A stretch of DNA of 64,000 nucleotides. Source: an uncultured Candidatus Saccharibacteria bacterium (lineage in GTDB: Bacteria; Patescibacteriota; Saccharimonadia; Saccharimonadales; Saccharimonadaceae). Location: the NCBI GenBank assembly GCA_946414345.1, contig CAMKOB010000001.1, positions 20,619 through 84,618 on the forward strand. Direction: 5' to 3'. The notes under the pieces are model-generated. The model ran no database searches. It was not told where the DNA came from and saw only the letters and a list, made by a program, of their open reading frames with translations. Each line of letters opens with the position of its first letter. The stretch's first letter is position 1. A program made the translations under genes and the position numbers. Shown piece after piece: positions 15,011 to 24,974 of this stretch.

Positions 15011-18000
15011 TTAGGGGCCGAACTCGAAGTCTCCAGTTATAGTGTGAAGTTCACCACCATTCATACTATAAAACGGCAACGGTTCATCAGTCACAGTTTG
15101 AGTCTCATCATTATTTATATTATCTAATGGTACTGTTCCGTCCGTCGCAGTATGATTTTCATCACTATCTATATTATCAGATGGCACCGCTTCTACAGTC
15201 GCGTCTTGAGTTGCGTCACTATTCGCATTATTGGATGACAACGTTTCCCCAGCAACTGTCAGGACGGAGTCGCCAGTAATAACATAGGTTGTAGGATTGT
15301 CTGTAGCTGTATCGAGAGAGCCGTTTGATGTAGTGGTATAATCTACAAACCTATAGCCAGCATCACTTAGTGTTGTGGTGACCGTATAGGAAATGCCATG
15401 CCTCAGGGTAACTGTTCCACCACTCGTCGTCACGGTCTGAGTGCCGTAAGCAGGATGAGAAATAGCTACACTAGAAATGCCCGAGCCGGCAAAGTAGATA
15501 GTAGCAGTATGGACAGGAGTTTCAAGTATGCACCTTGTAGCTGTAGCATAATTATGAGTAAGACTATTGCTCATTACTATTCCATTTTGCCTTATGATAA
15601 ATTGTTGTGGGTTTGAGGCATCGCCTCTTGTTGCAGTCCAAATTGAACCTTGAAAATCTGGGTTACTATTGAGTTTGCCCGAGATAAAGCTTCCAGCAAA
15701 AGGTATAGAAGTATTATATTGCAAACTAGTTGGAGAACTTGCGTTTTTGTAGCTATAGTAATTATAGAGACTGTAAATATCACCGGCAATATTGCCTGTG
15801 GGGATATGCCAGCCGGCAGGACAGATGTCACCATCAAGATCATAATAAGAGGATGGATTGGAGTCTGTCTCAGGTATATTAGTTTTGCTGGTGCCATTGC
15901 CATAGCAATAAGTACCCGCAGAGGCAGCACAGTAGTTGTATAGAACACCTACTTTTCCACTGCCATTTCCGTAGACGGTAACTGTAGAATCTTTGTTCCA
16001 CTGGGTGCCACTTTCATTAACGCAAGAACCTGAATTGAGACATGTACCAGAAGAAACCGACATCGGTACACTGTAATAATCTTGATTGCTATTTACCCAG
16101 GCTTCGCTATTGATGCCGGCAGTAGGATACTGATCACTAGCAGTACCACCACCATTCTTGAGGTATTGAAGTTGCTCAGCAGTAGCGTTAGTATTTGATG
16201 CAGTCACGTTAGCTAAAATATCGCTATCTCCTAGGTCTAGTCTCAAATTATCTAACATCCAAAGATGGCCATCAGCTAATTTTGAAACACAATAGGGCTC
16301 ACCGTCGCGAGAATCTCTTAAATAATAAGGTTGTTCAGCATAGAGCGCCTCTAATATTGTGACGTAATTAGCAGCGTTGATTTCTTGCATATAAGTAATA
16401 TTTGGAACTTGAGTATTACAGGATGCTGGAGGATCTGGTCCTAGATTAGCTTGACTTGTAACGCTGAGGGTTGTAGCGCTGTTGATGGAATAAGTAGTGG
16501 TCGCATTTGAAGTGGAACCTAAATTGCCGCCACTAGTAGTAGACCAGCTACTAAATGTATATCCAGTAGAGAAAATAGGAGTAATAGTATAATTAATACC
16601 GGCATATAAGTTCACGGTTGTCGTTGTGGTACCATCTCCGTTGCCGTTGTTATTGGCTACTGTTTGGGTGCCATAGCCTGCGTGATAGAAGTCAATGCTA
16701 GATGTGCCAGCATCCATATTGACTGTAACTGTATAATCGGTAGCTTGATTAACGGAGAGTGTTAGGGCTGTGTCGTCGGTGATAGCAAAAGTGGTTGGGT
16801 TCTGATTTGAATTTCCTATAACACTACTGGCGCCAATAGTCCAGGTATCCAATATATAACCAGGCGCAGGGCTAGCAATTATTGTATATGTAGCTCCCCG
16901 AGCTAAACTAACGGTGTTATTTCCACTTGTTGCGGTTACGGTGCCGTAATTATCATTTTCAAACGTTACACTACTGACATTTAGTGGTAACGTTACTGTA
17001 ACACTATTATATACTGTAGCAGTACCATTAAAGACGCACCTAACTGCAAAACCGTCCCACTTATTAAAGGAATTTGCATTTGCTTGCATTATCCCAAGTG
17101 CATACCCGAGTCGATAGGCGCTATCATTATCTTTGGTAGTTGCTGTCCAAATTCTACCATTAGAATAGCTTGAATTTCGTTTATTATTATTGTAATCACC
17201 TGACCAGACAAAATTATTTGGGAATGCACGCCAGATAACATCAGAATTATCGGCGCCATTATTGATCATTACGTTCAACGCGCTATATTCGCCGCCGCTG
17301 CCGCCAGTTGGCAAGTGCCAGTTGGCAGGGCAAATATCTCCCGTGAGTACGCCATCATGGTTAGGGCCACTTTGTTCTGTGGTATTGAAAGTACCGTTCC
17401 CGGCAGTAGCAGTATACCAGTTATAATAAACACCATAAGAATACCACCCACTTACTGCATCATTATTAGTATACGATTGTGTCAAACTCCTATTTAGACT
17501 ATTTGCATTGTATTGGATTTGATTAATGCAATCAAGGCTCCTAACGTTACAAAGCGTATTTAAGGAATGAGTATCATCGTCATTTGACGCTTCTATAAAA
17601 TCAGTAACCGGATTGTTTGTGTTCTGGGCGGTGATAGTGGCTGCCCCAGGATCTAGACGGAGATTTTCGACAATCCAGCACTTTTCGTCACCCAACTTAG
17701 CTACGGCGTATGTCTGATTATCACGAACATCCGTCAACGCTGTTATATCGCCTTGAACCATGGAATTACAGCCACTCCAATCCTGTAGATTGCCAGTAGA
17801 AGGTACCCATTTAGCATAGAGTTTCAATCCTGAAGAGGTAAGGTCACCAGTGTCAATTGTTGCATTTGGACCATAAGGAACCGCATTGACAGAGGTAATC
17901 CAGCCCGCAAAGCCATATCCAGTTCTGGAGTAGTTGGATGGGATGAGTGTCGCGGTGCTATTTGACGTAGCGAGTTGGTTTGCCATTGTGCCGATGCCAC

Positions 18001-21000
18001 CGTTTGGACTATCGGCGCCATTGTCAAAATAGCAAATGTAATTAGCTGGGCAAGTATCAACCTGGAAAATAGCATAAAGTGTCTTGGTGGCTAAACCACC
18101 AGAACTAATGATTGTGACGGTGCTTGGCGTAAATGTATTGTTAACGGCATCATAAACATAGTCAGGAGTAGTGTCACTGCTAACCTCGCTATAACCTAGG
18201 AACTGATAACCAAAAACATGAGGGATGGTGATGTTAGAAATAGTAAACTCATAAGAGCTGTTCTGGCTAGTTACAGTTACATCTTCTGGGATTTCGGTAG
18301 CAAAACCGCCGGCATCGTAATCGAGAGTAAATTCATTGGTGTCCGGTATAAACATGTCGCCTTCCTTGATGCAACGAACGGCGAAGGCGTCCCACTTCTT
18401 ATATGATCCCGCAGGAGTGGGATTGCTAGAGACAATGCCAAGCCGATAGGCATTAAGATTTCCGTCTGGCGTAGCACTCCAATAACGACCATAGGTATTG
18501 CGCCCATTCGGCACATCATAGTTGTAATCACCAGAATAGATAAAGTTATCGGGGAATTTTATCAAACCGTCATCCGTGGTCGTAGATGCGTTATTAGCTA
18601 AATTATTCAGTGTTACAAATTCGCCATCCTGACCACCAGTTGGTAAACGCCATCCAACTGGACAAATATCACCAGTTACGTCAGCGTTACTTGTGCTATA
18701 GGTACCATTGCCAGCCGAAGCAGTATACCAATTGTACATCACGCCGTAACTATACCACGATCTGTTTACGCTATTGTTGTTGTGTGCCGGAGAAAGGGTG
18801 CGATTTAATGCATTTGTGTTGAAGTGAATTGTGTCTATGCAAGTGTTGTCATCGTCGTTACATAGTGTATTGGAACTGGCAGAGTTGGGGGCAGCCGCAA
18901 TAAAGTCGGCAGTAGGCGAATTTGTATTACTGCTGGTAAAGGTGGTAGTGGAAGGATTAAGGCGAAGGTTCTCTATCATCCAACAATTTCCGTCTTCCAG
19001 TCTAGCAACGGCATAAACGTCATCATCACGGGTATCCGTAAGAGCAATTATCTCGCCAAATTCCATATCATTACATTGAGTTGAACTAAATGATTGCATT
19101 GTGAAATTTGAGTCTGCCGGTAACCACACTGCGTATAGAGTAATTTGGTAGTCCTGATCAGCATTCGCAAGAAAGTTATCATCGATAGCAATAGATTGAT
19201 TTGGTCCATAAATGGTTACTGCTTGCCCATTTGCCAGTTTAGTACTAGCACTACTATCTAGACTCCAACCTGCGAATCCATAACCAATGCGGGAAAAATT
19301 AGAAGAAACAAGTGTTCTTTGGCCTGATTCAAGATTATAGATTTTGGCATTCGTCATAGTTCCAGCATCGGAGCCATTGCCATCATAAGCTAAACTATAT
19401 ACTGATTGCCAAATAGCATACAAAGTGAGAGTTTGGCCCTCAGAAATATGCATCCGATCAGCGGCATTAGCGACCGAATCGCCTCCGCTCACAACTACAC
19501 CACTACCATCGGCCATAGTATTCCAGCCAGCGAACTGATAAAGAGTTTTTGTGAATGAATTATTCGAAGCTACCGCAGTACTGAAATCAATGTTAGTATC
19601 ATCTGACATCGTGCCGTCGCCGCCGTTGGCATCATAATGAATGTTGCCGGTAACATGATAGACTGGATTAAACAAACAACGTACAGTTTGTCCACGCACT
19701 TTCGCTGTGCCGTTAGAATTCATATGCACGCCATCCGGTTTTAACCAAAGGTTAACAGCATTAGATGCGCTAGCCGCATTAATGGTAGCATAGCTGCTAG
19801 AAGTACCACGATTATAACCAGAATTCTCCCGATATTCACCGCTTAGAATAAAATTGTAAGGATATGTTCGCCAACGTTTCGAGGCGGCTAGACCGCCTTG
19901 GGAACCGGAGAGTTGGTTGGTGCCGTTCCCTCCCATAGCAATATCAAGAATCGCCAAATCACCGTCAATACCATAACCAGATGGTAGTCGCCAATTGGCC
20001 GGACAAATGTCGCCATAGGCAGATGCACCAGCGGTATTTAAACCATATGTGCCATTTCCAGCAGTGGCAGTATACCAGTTATAATAATGTCCGTAAGAAT
20101 ACCAAGAAACGGAGTCGGTATTCGCAATATATGAGACAGATAAGCCACGATTTGTATTATTAGTGTTATATTTTATCTGATTATTACAAGCAGCGTTATT
20201 ATTAGCACAAAAACTGTTTGATGATGCAGGATGGTTATTGTTGACGGCTGTCGAAAAATCTGCAGATGGCTTATTGGTGTTCAAATCTGTAATTGATAAG
20301 TTTTGATTACTTAAATCTAGACGTAAATTTTCAATCATCCAACATTTATTATCGGCGAATTTAACTACGGCATATGTGTTTTGGTCACGGGAATCCGTAA
20401 GAGCAGTAATGCTATTCTGGGCAACAATTAAATCCCCAGTGATATCATCATAACGAATAGCCGTCATTCCACTGCAGCCATTCCAACCTTGTAGATTCCC
20501 CGACGATCGAATCCAGCGAGCATAAAGTTGTAGCCCTCTAACAGAAAGATCACCAGTAGTAATCGTTTGGTTTGGGCCATAATTATTACCTGAACCATCC
20601 GGTTCGGTATTCCAACCCGCAAAACCATAACCTGGGCGAGAAAAATTAGATGCCAATAAGTCGATATTTGAATTTGAACTAGCGAGTTGATCTGCCATTA
20701 TTCCAGTAGCATCATCGTAGTTGCCGGCATAGCAAATATAATTTGCTGGGCAAGGTAGAACATTTGCTGTTATGACAATATCAAAAGTGTTGCTGTAATT
20801 GCCAGGCGGAGTAGAAGTAGGAACTTTAACGCCATAAGTCAATGTATGATTATTGCTACCAGCAGTGGAAGTTTGGAACAATACGACGGGGTTATCAAGT
20901 GGTTCTGGTATCGGTAAATAGTTTGCACCACCATCTACGCTATAGCCATAGCCACCATCAATTGAACCAACTGGAATACTAGATGAACCACTCGGTAGGA

Positions 21001-21280
21001 TGAAAGTAGGAATGGTTTTTGAATTATCTAACTCATGGGTTAAAGCAGAAGAATCGCCAGCGGTGATTAATCCAATTTTATAGCCAGCCAGGCTAGAAGT
21101 AGAAGCGGTGATGGTTTGGCTCTCAGCGCCAAATTGACCTGCAGCAAGGCTCAGATAAACAGAATTAGAAGAAATGGAAATCGATAAATTCGATTCAGCA
21201 AAAACCGCCTGACTGGTGAAAAGTAGGCTAGTAAATGAGAGTATGTTTAAAATTATTAATTTTTTAATTGGGCCCTTCAC
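15011..21280 (-). CDS. Giant secreted protein with four FISUMP modules and InlB-like repeats
   Basis: 2089 residues from GTG at 21280, chosen because GGAGGAAGGG precedes it and a signal peptide follows at once (IKKLIILNILSFTSLLF...AVFA). After a beta-rich N-terminal domain come four FISUMP (Fib_succ_major) modules with C-W-M/I-x-E-N-L-R-L motifs near residues 317, 768, 1204 and 1676, each followed by YNWYTA, DICPxxW(R/H)LP and a terminal VRC or TRC. Between them are InlB/Listeria-Bacteroides repeats (GYGFAGWN, LYARW, LYAIW) and two divergent InlB_B segments (about 1420-1590). Cysteines are paired per module, suggesting disulfides. No sortase motif or C-terminal membrane helix is seen; the tail is a Thr/Asp repeat. 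A surface or secreted adhesin role is inferred. Confidence 0.88.
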   Translation of the reverse strand: MKGPIKKLIILNILSFTSLLFTSQAVFAESNLSISISSNSVYLSLAAGQFGAESQTITASTSSLAGYKIGLITAGDSSALTHELDNSKTIPTFILPSGSSSIPVGSIDGGYGYSVDGGANYLPIPEPLDNPVVLFQTSTAGSNNHTLTYGVKVPTSTPPGNYSNTFDIVITANVLPCPANYICYAGNYDDATGIMADQLASSNSNIDLLASNFSRPGYGFAGWNTEPDGSGNNYGPNQTITTGDLSVRGLQLYARWIRSSGNLQGWNGCSGMTAIRYDDITGDLIVAQNSITALTDSRDQNTYAVVKFADNKCWMIENLRLDLSNQNLSITDLNTNKPSADFSTAVNNNHPASSNSFCANNNAACNNQIKYNTNNTNRGLSVSYIANTDSVSWYSYGHYYNWYTATAGNGTYGLNTAGASAYGDICPANWRLPSGYGIDGDLAILDIAMGGNGTNQLSGSQGGLAASKRWRTYPYNFILSGEYRENSGYNRGTSSSYATINAASASNAVNLWLKPDGVHMNSNGTAKVRGQTVRCLFNPVYHVTGNIHYDANGGDGTMSDDTNIDFSTAVASNNSFTKTLYQFAGWNTMADGSGVVVSGGDSVANAADRMHISEGQTLTLYAIWQSVYSLAYDGNGSDAGTMTNAKIYNLESGQRTLVSSNFSRIGYGFAGWSLDSSASTKLANGQAVTIYGPNQSIAIDDNFLANADQDYQITLYAVWLPADSNFTMQSFSSTQCNDMEFGEIIALTDTRDDDVYAVARLEDGNCWMIENLRLNPSTTTFTSSNTNSPTADFIAAAPNSASSNTLCNDDDNTCIDTIHFNTNALNRTLSPAHNNNSVNRSWYSYGVMYNWYTASAGNGTYSTSNADVTGDICPVGWRLPTGGQDGEFVTLNNLANNASTTTDDGLIKFPDNFIYSGDYNYDVPNGRNTYGRYWSATPDGNLNAYRLGIVSSNPTPAGSYKKWDAFAVRCIKEGDMFIPDTNEFTLDYDAGGFATEIPEDVTVTSQNSSYEFTISNITIPHVFGYQFLGYSEVSSDTTPDYVYDAVNNTFTPSTVTIISSGGLATKTLYAIFQVDTCPANYICYFDNGADSPNGGIGTMANQLATSNSTATLIPSNYSRTGYGFAGWITSVNAVPYGPNATIDTGDLTSSGLKLYAKWVPSTGNLQDWSGCNSMVQGDITALTDVRDNQTYAVAKLGDEKCWIVENLRLDPGAATITAQNTNNPVTDFIEASNDDDTHSLNTLCNVRSLDCINQIQYNANSLNRSLTQSYTNNDAVSGWYSYGVYYNWYTATAGNGTFNTTEQSGPNHDGVLTGDICPANWHLPTGGSGGEYSALNVMINNGADNSDVIWRAFPNNFVWSGDYNNNKRNSSYSNGRIWTATTKDNDSAYRLGYALGIMQANANSFNKWDGFAVRCVFNGTATVYNSVTVTLPLNVSSVTFENDNYGTVTATSGNNTVSLARGATYTIIASPAPGYILDTWTIGASSVIGNSNQNPTTFAITDDTALTLSVNQATDYTVTVNMDAGTSSIDFYHAGYGTQTVANNNGNGDGTTTTTVNLYAGINYTITPIFSTGYTFSSWSTTSGGNLGSTSNATTTYSINSATTLSVTSQANLGPDPPASCNTQVPNITYMQEINAANYVTILEALYAEQPYYLRDSRDGEPYCVSKLADGHLWMLDNLRLDLGDSDILANVTASNTNATAEQLQYLKNGGGTASDQYPTAGINSEAWVNSNQDYYSVPMSVSSGTCLNSGSCVNESGTQWNKDSTVTVYGNGSGKVGVLYNYCAASAGTYCYGNGTSKTNIPETDSNPSSYYDLDGDICPAGWHIPTGNIAGDIYSLYNYYSYKNASSPTSLQYNTSIPFAGSFISGKLNSNPDFQGSIWTATRGDASNPQQFIIRQNGIVMSNSLTHNYATATRCILETPVHTATIYFAGSGISSVAISHPAYGTQTVTTSGGTVTLRHGISYTVTTTLSDAGYRFVDYTTTSNGSLDTATDNPTTYVITGDSVLTVAGETLSSNNANSDATQDATVEAVPSDNIDSDENHTATDGTVPLDNINNDETQTVTDEPLPFYSMNGGELHTITGDFEFGP

Positions 21281-21311
21281 AGACCCTTCCTCCAACACTC
21301 TCGCATATATT

Positions 21312-21320
21312 CATTATAAC
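21312..21320 (-). promoter_or_regulatory. Promoter of the giant FISUMP gene
   Basis: TGtTATAAT on the minus strand, about 32 bases before the GTG start. Here a true leader with a strong Shine-Dalgarno follows, unlike the leaderless genes. Confidence 0.5.
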
Positions 21321-21443
21321 ATAAACATAATAAAAAATGGAAAAAAGAAAACATTCAAAAAGTCACAGCAACGCCAGCAGTTTTGTCACCTGTAGATAGA
21401 TTTCGCGCAGAGATCTGGAAAAATACAATCAAATAAAATATCA

Positions 21444-21452
21444 TGATATAAT
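21444..21452 (+). promoter_or_regulatory. Extended -10 promoter of the spermidine-synthase-like gene
   Basis: TGaTATAAT ending seven bases before the ATG at 21460; no Shine-Dalgarno, so a leaderless mRNA is predicted. Confidence 0.6.
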
Positions 21453-21459
21453 CTTGAAT

Positions 21460-22980
21460 ATGGAACAAAATGTGGTTAAAGTTGAGCAATATACTAAAAG
21501 TAAAAGTGACTATTATATTTTATTTATACTTAACGCCTCAGAAATGATCTTGGAGCTAGTAGCTGCGCGCTTATTGTCGCCGTATTTTGGCAACAGTAAT
21601 TTTGTTTGGACTGCCATTATTGGCATTATATTGTTAGCCACAAGTCTTGGAAATGTCATTGGTGGCAAAATTGCTTCATGGAAAAAGCCCAAGTTTTGGG
21701 TAGGCTCCCTTTTGCTCATTGCTTCGATTTATATTGCTATTACCCCAATATTTGGTGCATCGGTCTTGCAATCTATCAAAGAGATAAGTATAGGTGTGCA
21801 AATTTCATCAATCATCGGCAGTATTATATTCTTCCTTATACCATCCATTATTCTCGGTACCATTACGCCAGTCATCATGAAAGAAAGAATCGGCAATAGT
21901 AAAGATAAAGGTAAGGAATCGGGGCGCATTACGGCAATCATAGCGATAGGCAGTCTAGTCGGTACATTTTTAGGTGGTTTTCTGTTGATACCTGCTTTAG
22001 GTACGAAGATGATTTTTGCTCTACTTGGTGTAATTATTATCCCAGTGGTGATTCTGTTAAGGCCGTTAAACAGTGTGAAGACGAAAAAATATAAACGAAG
22101 CTTTATTGTGATGTTAGTTTTATCTATAATGGTAAGTGTTGTTTCAATCATGACGATCATTTATAATGACAAAACTGGCGTGATAAGTATCGATACAGAA
22201 TATGGCAGAATCATTATTGAAAATGGTCGATATGAGGGAGAAGATGTTAGGTATTATCGTCAAAGCGGAGCGTATTCTTCGGCCACTTTTTTAGATGAAG
22301 AACGTAAATTTGATTTAGTGTTTAATTATTTAAAAAAATATGATTTGATGTTTGATTTTTTGGATGTTAATCAGGTTGCAATGATTGGCGGGGCGGCTTA
22401 TCAGTACCCCAAGTATTTTATCTCACATTTTCCTGACAAGAAAATGGATGTAATTGAAATCGATCCAATATCCACGGAAATTGCAAAAAAGTATTTCTTT
22501 TTGGACGATTTAATAAATTTGTATGGCCAAGAAAGGCTTGGGCTATATAATGATGATGGTAGGATTTTCTTGTCAAACAATAATAAAAAATATGATGCAA
22601 TATTAAATGATGCCTTCTCCGGTGAGGTACCTGTAGGTACTTTGGCAACATTGGAAGCTGCAGAAATAATAAAGCAGCAATTGAACACCGACGGAATCTA
22701 TATGTCAAACGTTTTAAGTGCGGTTGAAGGTAATGGCGGCAAATTCTTGCGCGCCGAAATAAAGACTCTCGAAAAAGTCTTCAAACATGTTTATGTGATA
22801 CGTGTACGCGAAAACGCTACCAAAAAAGATTTTACTAACTGGATGGTAATCGCAACAGACAATGATAAATATAGGCCAGAAGCAACTATTGTAGTTAATT
22901 TAAGCGACGAAGACATAATATTAACGGATGATTATAATCCGATTGATAATTTAATATCAACAAGATATCACGATAATTAG
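21460..22980 (+). CDS. Membrane-fused spermidine synthase-like protein
   Basis: 506 residues. The first ~215 contain six or seven membrane helices of the fused-MFS type (NASEMILELVAARLLSPYFGNSNFVWTAIIG is the signature start). The rest is a spermidine-synthase-fold methyl/aminopropyl-transferase domain with RYYRQSGAYSS, MIGGAAYQYP, VIEIDP, NDDGRIF and LNDAFSGEVP. The nucleotide-binding GGG of true spermidine synthases reads GGA. The family is widespread but its substrate is largely unknown. It stands alone. The TTG six bases upstream could also serve as start, but the ATG fits the leaderless spacing. Confidence 0.82.
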   Translation: MEQNVVKVEQYTKSKSDYYILFILNASEMILELVAARLLSPYFGNSNFVWTAIIGIILLATSLGNVIGGKIASWKKPKFWVGSLLLIASIYIAITPIFGASVLQSIKEISIGVQISSIIGSIIFFLIPSIILGTITPVIMKERIGNSKDKGKESGRITAIIAIGSLVGTFLGGFLLIPALGTKMIFALLGVIIIPVVILLRPLNSVKTKKYKRSFIVMLVLSIMVSVVSIMTIIYNDKTGVISIDTEYGRIIIENGRYEGEDVRYYRQSGAYSSATFLDEERKFDLVFNYLKKYDLMFDFLDVNQVAMIGGAAYQYPKYFISHFPDKKMDVIEIDPISTEIAKKYFFLDDLINLYGQERLGLYNDDGRIFLSNNNKKYDAILNDAFSGEVPVGTLATLEAAEIIKQQLNTDGIYMSNVLSAVEGNGGKFLRAEIKTLEKVFKHVYVIRVRENATKKDFTNWMVIATDNDKYRPEATIVVNLSDEDIILTDDYNPIDNLISTRYHDN

Positions 22981-23038
22981 TTATATAGCATTGTCATGCG
23001 TCATGCCATATATGAATCGTTTTAACAAGCATTAGAGT

Positions 23039-24145
23039 CTAACCCCCAATCGAATAGAAATACTTTTTCAACCATTCCTCGTCTACAATTTCACCGTTTT
23101 CGTCTGTTGGAACGCCAGTCGTCAAATCGTCGGCTATTTCCAAAATTAGATCCTTAAGTTCAACGTTATTTTTGAAATAATCTGGGATTTTCTTATAACC
23201 TAGTGCCGCGCCAACGATATTACCAGTTATGGCACCTGTTGAATCTGAATCGCCATCGTGATTAACGGTAGCAATCACGGCATCTTCAAAACTGTCTTCA
23301 TATTTTAATGAGCAAAATAGTGCAATCGCTAGAGCTTCTTCTGCTACCCATCCACCGCCAAGTTCATAAATAGCCTTTAAATCTTCGGTTTTGTCTCTAG
23401 CAAGAGAAACCGCCCTCTCCAATAATTCAGATAAATCGTTCTTTGCCCTATTCCAAATATTCTCGAGGTTCTTCGTATAATAATATGCTTCTGGTGTCCA
23501 CACATTCATTTTGGAAATTGCAGTTTTTACAGCTTTTTTGATAGTCCAGCCTTCTCTAATATAATAAATAATTAATCCTAAGGTATACGCCGACAATATA
23601 GCAAGCGGATGTCCATGAGTTAGTGCACATGATTCGGCGGAAAAAACTGCAGCTTTTTCGTCTGACGAAACAAATAATCCAATCGGAGCAATCCGCATCA
23701 CGCCACCGCAGCCCTTACTGTCATTGATTGGCTCGCCAATACTTCCGGCCCTACCAGATGAAAGCGCGTCAATACAAGTCATACCTGGCGCACGCAAAAC
23801 ATTCAATTCTGGAATCTTGGCAATCCACGAAATTAGCCGGTGCTCCGGCACTCGTTGTTGGGTACTAAGCCAATCGAGGTAACCAAGATATATAGCTTCA
23901 GGCGGCAACATTGCAATACCACGAATTGTCCACCGCGTCTCCCGCCAAAGCAAAGCGCACGCCGTAAATAGAGTCATTTGTGTATCGTCAGAAATCACTC
24001 CGTAATCATCAAAAAATCTAGTAACCTGCCTAGGCTTGATATCTTTCTCAAACTCAATTTGATAACCAAGAGCATCGCCAATGGCACCGCCAATTAATGA
24101 GCCACGGATTCTATCTCTCAACACGTCAATTGAAGCGTCCGACAT
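23039..24145 (-). CDS. ADP-ribosylglycohydrolase family protein
   Basis: 368 residues of the DraG/ARH family, which removes ADP-ribose from protein or nucleic-acid targets with a di-magnesium centre. Metal-binding motifs: GSLIGGAIGDALGYQIE near the start, SDDTQMTLF (about 47-55), and the C-terminal NHDGDSDSTGAITGNIVGAALG. All acidic ligands appear intact. Its ATG shares one base with the stop of the preceding gene (TAATG), indicating translational coupling with the unknown helical protein at 24145-24816. It could reverse a modification made by a partner toxin, or act in housekeeping ADP-ribose metabolism; no ADP-ribosyltransferase is recognisable nearby. Confidence 0.9.
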   Translation of the reverse strand: MSDASIDVLRDRIRGSLIGGAIGDALGYQIEFEKDIKPRQVTRFFDDYGVISDDTQMTLFTACALLWRETRWTIRGIAMLPPEAIYLGYLDWLSTQQRVPEHRLISWIAKIPELNVLRAPGMTCIDALSSGRAGSIGEPINDSKGCGGVMRIAPIGLFVSSDEKAAVFSAESCALTHGHPLAILSAYTLGLIIYYIREGWTIKKAVKTAISKMNVWTPEAYYYTKNLENIWNRAKNDLSELLERAVSLARDKTEDLKAIYELGGGWVAEEALAIALFCSLKYEDSFEDAVIATVNHDGDSDSTGAITGNIVGAALGYKKIPDYFKNNVELKDLILEIADDLTTGVPTDENGEIVDEEWLKKYFYSIGG

Positions 24146-24816
24146 TAAATCGAATCCCTTTGCTTTTGCCAGAGGTGAAATTCATAATCTAGCGGTTTTT
24201 CACCACATGCATCGCGAAAATCTTTTTGAAACTTCAGGTATACGTCGTAATTATCAATGCGGCTCCAAGTTGCAGTTTTTCTAGGGTCCTGACCAAAACT
24301 GGAGTCGATTTGATTCATTTTTGCCGAAACTAGGCTTGTCTTTAGACCGTTAATGATATAGCTATCGATAGGCACATGGCAGAACTCGTAATAATCTTCA
24401 GTAATTCTGCTATCGGCAAGAGCCAAGTGTTTAAGAGCCATGTTAATCCATTTTTGGGCTTGGCCAAAAGAAAATTTTTGGTTGTATTTAGCAAAAATTG
24501 AAACCAATTTCTCGGATGTTTCCTTGTGCCAGGCGTCAAATTCGGCTTGGCTTTTAACGGATAAATCCTTAATGCGACCAATAAGATATTTGCTTGCCTC
24601 AGCCTTCATTAAGTCATGATTGGGGTTTTTCTGAATCCCGTGGATGGTCCGCGCAAGAGTGGTAAAGGCAATCCTCGCCACCGCCTCATAAATATCGCTA
24701 TAATTTGGCCGATGATACCAATAATGAATAGCTTCGGCGTAAGAAGCATCCGGAGCCAACCTGCCCTTTGAAATTGACACTAAGAAATATCTTTTATCCT
24801 CACTAGAAATATTCAT
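24145..24816 (-). CDS. Unknown helical protein coupled to the ADP-ribosylglycohydrolase
   Basis: 223 residues from the ATG at 24816. I know no named family for it. It is mostly helical and soluble, with notable segments EAIHYWYHRPNYSDIYEAVARIAF, FSFGQAQKWINMALKHLALAD, the short EFCHVPIDSYI and a C-terminal SRIDNYDVYLKFQKDFRDACG. A TATAAT ends ten bases before the start, so it is probably leaderless and the first gene of a two-gene operon; its TAA overlaps the ATG of the hydrolase. Such tight pairing suggests one function, for example a substrate, toxin or adaptor for the hydrolase. I cannot see catalytic residues. Confidence 0.78.
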   Translation of the reverse strand: MNISSEDKRYFLVSISKGRLAPDASYAEAIHYWYHRPNYSDIYEAVARIAFTTLARTIHGIQKNPNHDLMKAEASKYLIGRIKDLSVKSQAEFDAWHKETSEKLVSIFAKYNQKFSFGQAQKWINMALKHLALADSRITEDYYEFCHVPIDSYIINGLKTSLVSAKMNQIDSSFGQDPRKTATWSRIDNYDVYLKFQKDFRDACGEKPLDYEFHLWQKQRDSI

Positions 24817-24879
24817 GTTACAACATATTATAATGATTTTTCCAGATTTGTCAACCACAAACAATTTCTTTTAAAATGG

Positions 24880-24921
24880 AAAAGCCCCGCTTCTCCAGCC
24901 CGAAGGCAAAAGAAACGGGGC
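24880..24921 (-). terminator. Terminator of the 76-residue orphan gene
   Basis: GCCCCGCTTCT (24884-24894) pairs with AGAAACGGGGC (24911-24921) with one mismatch, followed on the minus strand by four T. Confidence 0.75.
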
Positions 24922-24974
24922 AAGGGTATGTGTAATGCGAATCCGAGAAATGACCTATCGCCATGTAAAGACGA

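Noticed and set aside
15592-15948. 118-codon ORF in another frame of the giant FISUMP gene
   Set aside because: Lies wholly inside a well-supported reading frame, no start site, hydrophobic low-complexity product.
15011-21280. Repeated segments taken as a possible CRISPR or satellite array
   Set aside because: The repeats are protein modules of over 400 codons with diverged DNA, not short regular repeats with spacers.
24817-24864. Upstream start for the hydrolase partner (16 extra codons)
   Set aside because: The extra stretch covers the TATAAT element and encodes an unlikely hydrophobic start; the ATG at 24816 fits the leaderless spacing.
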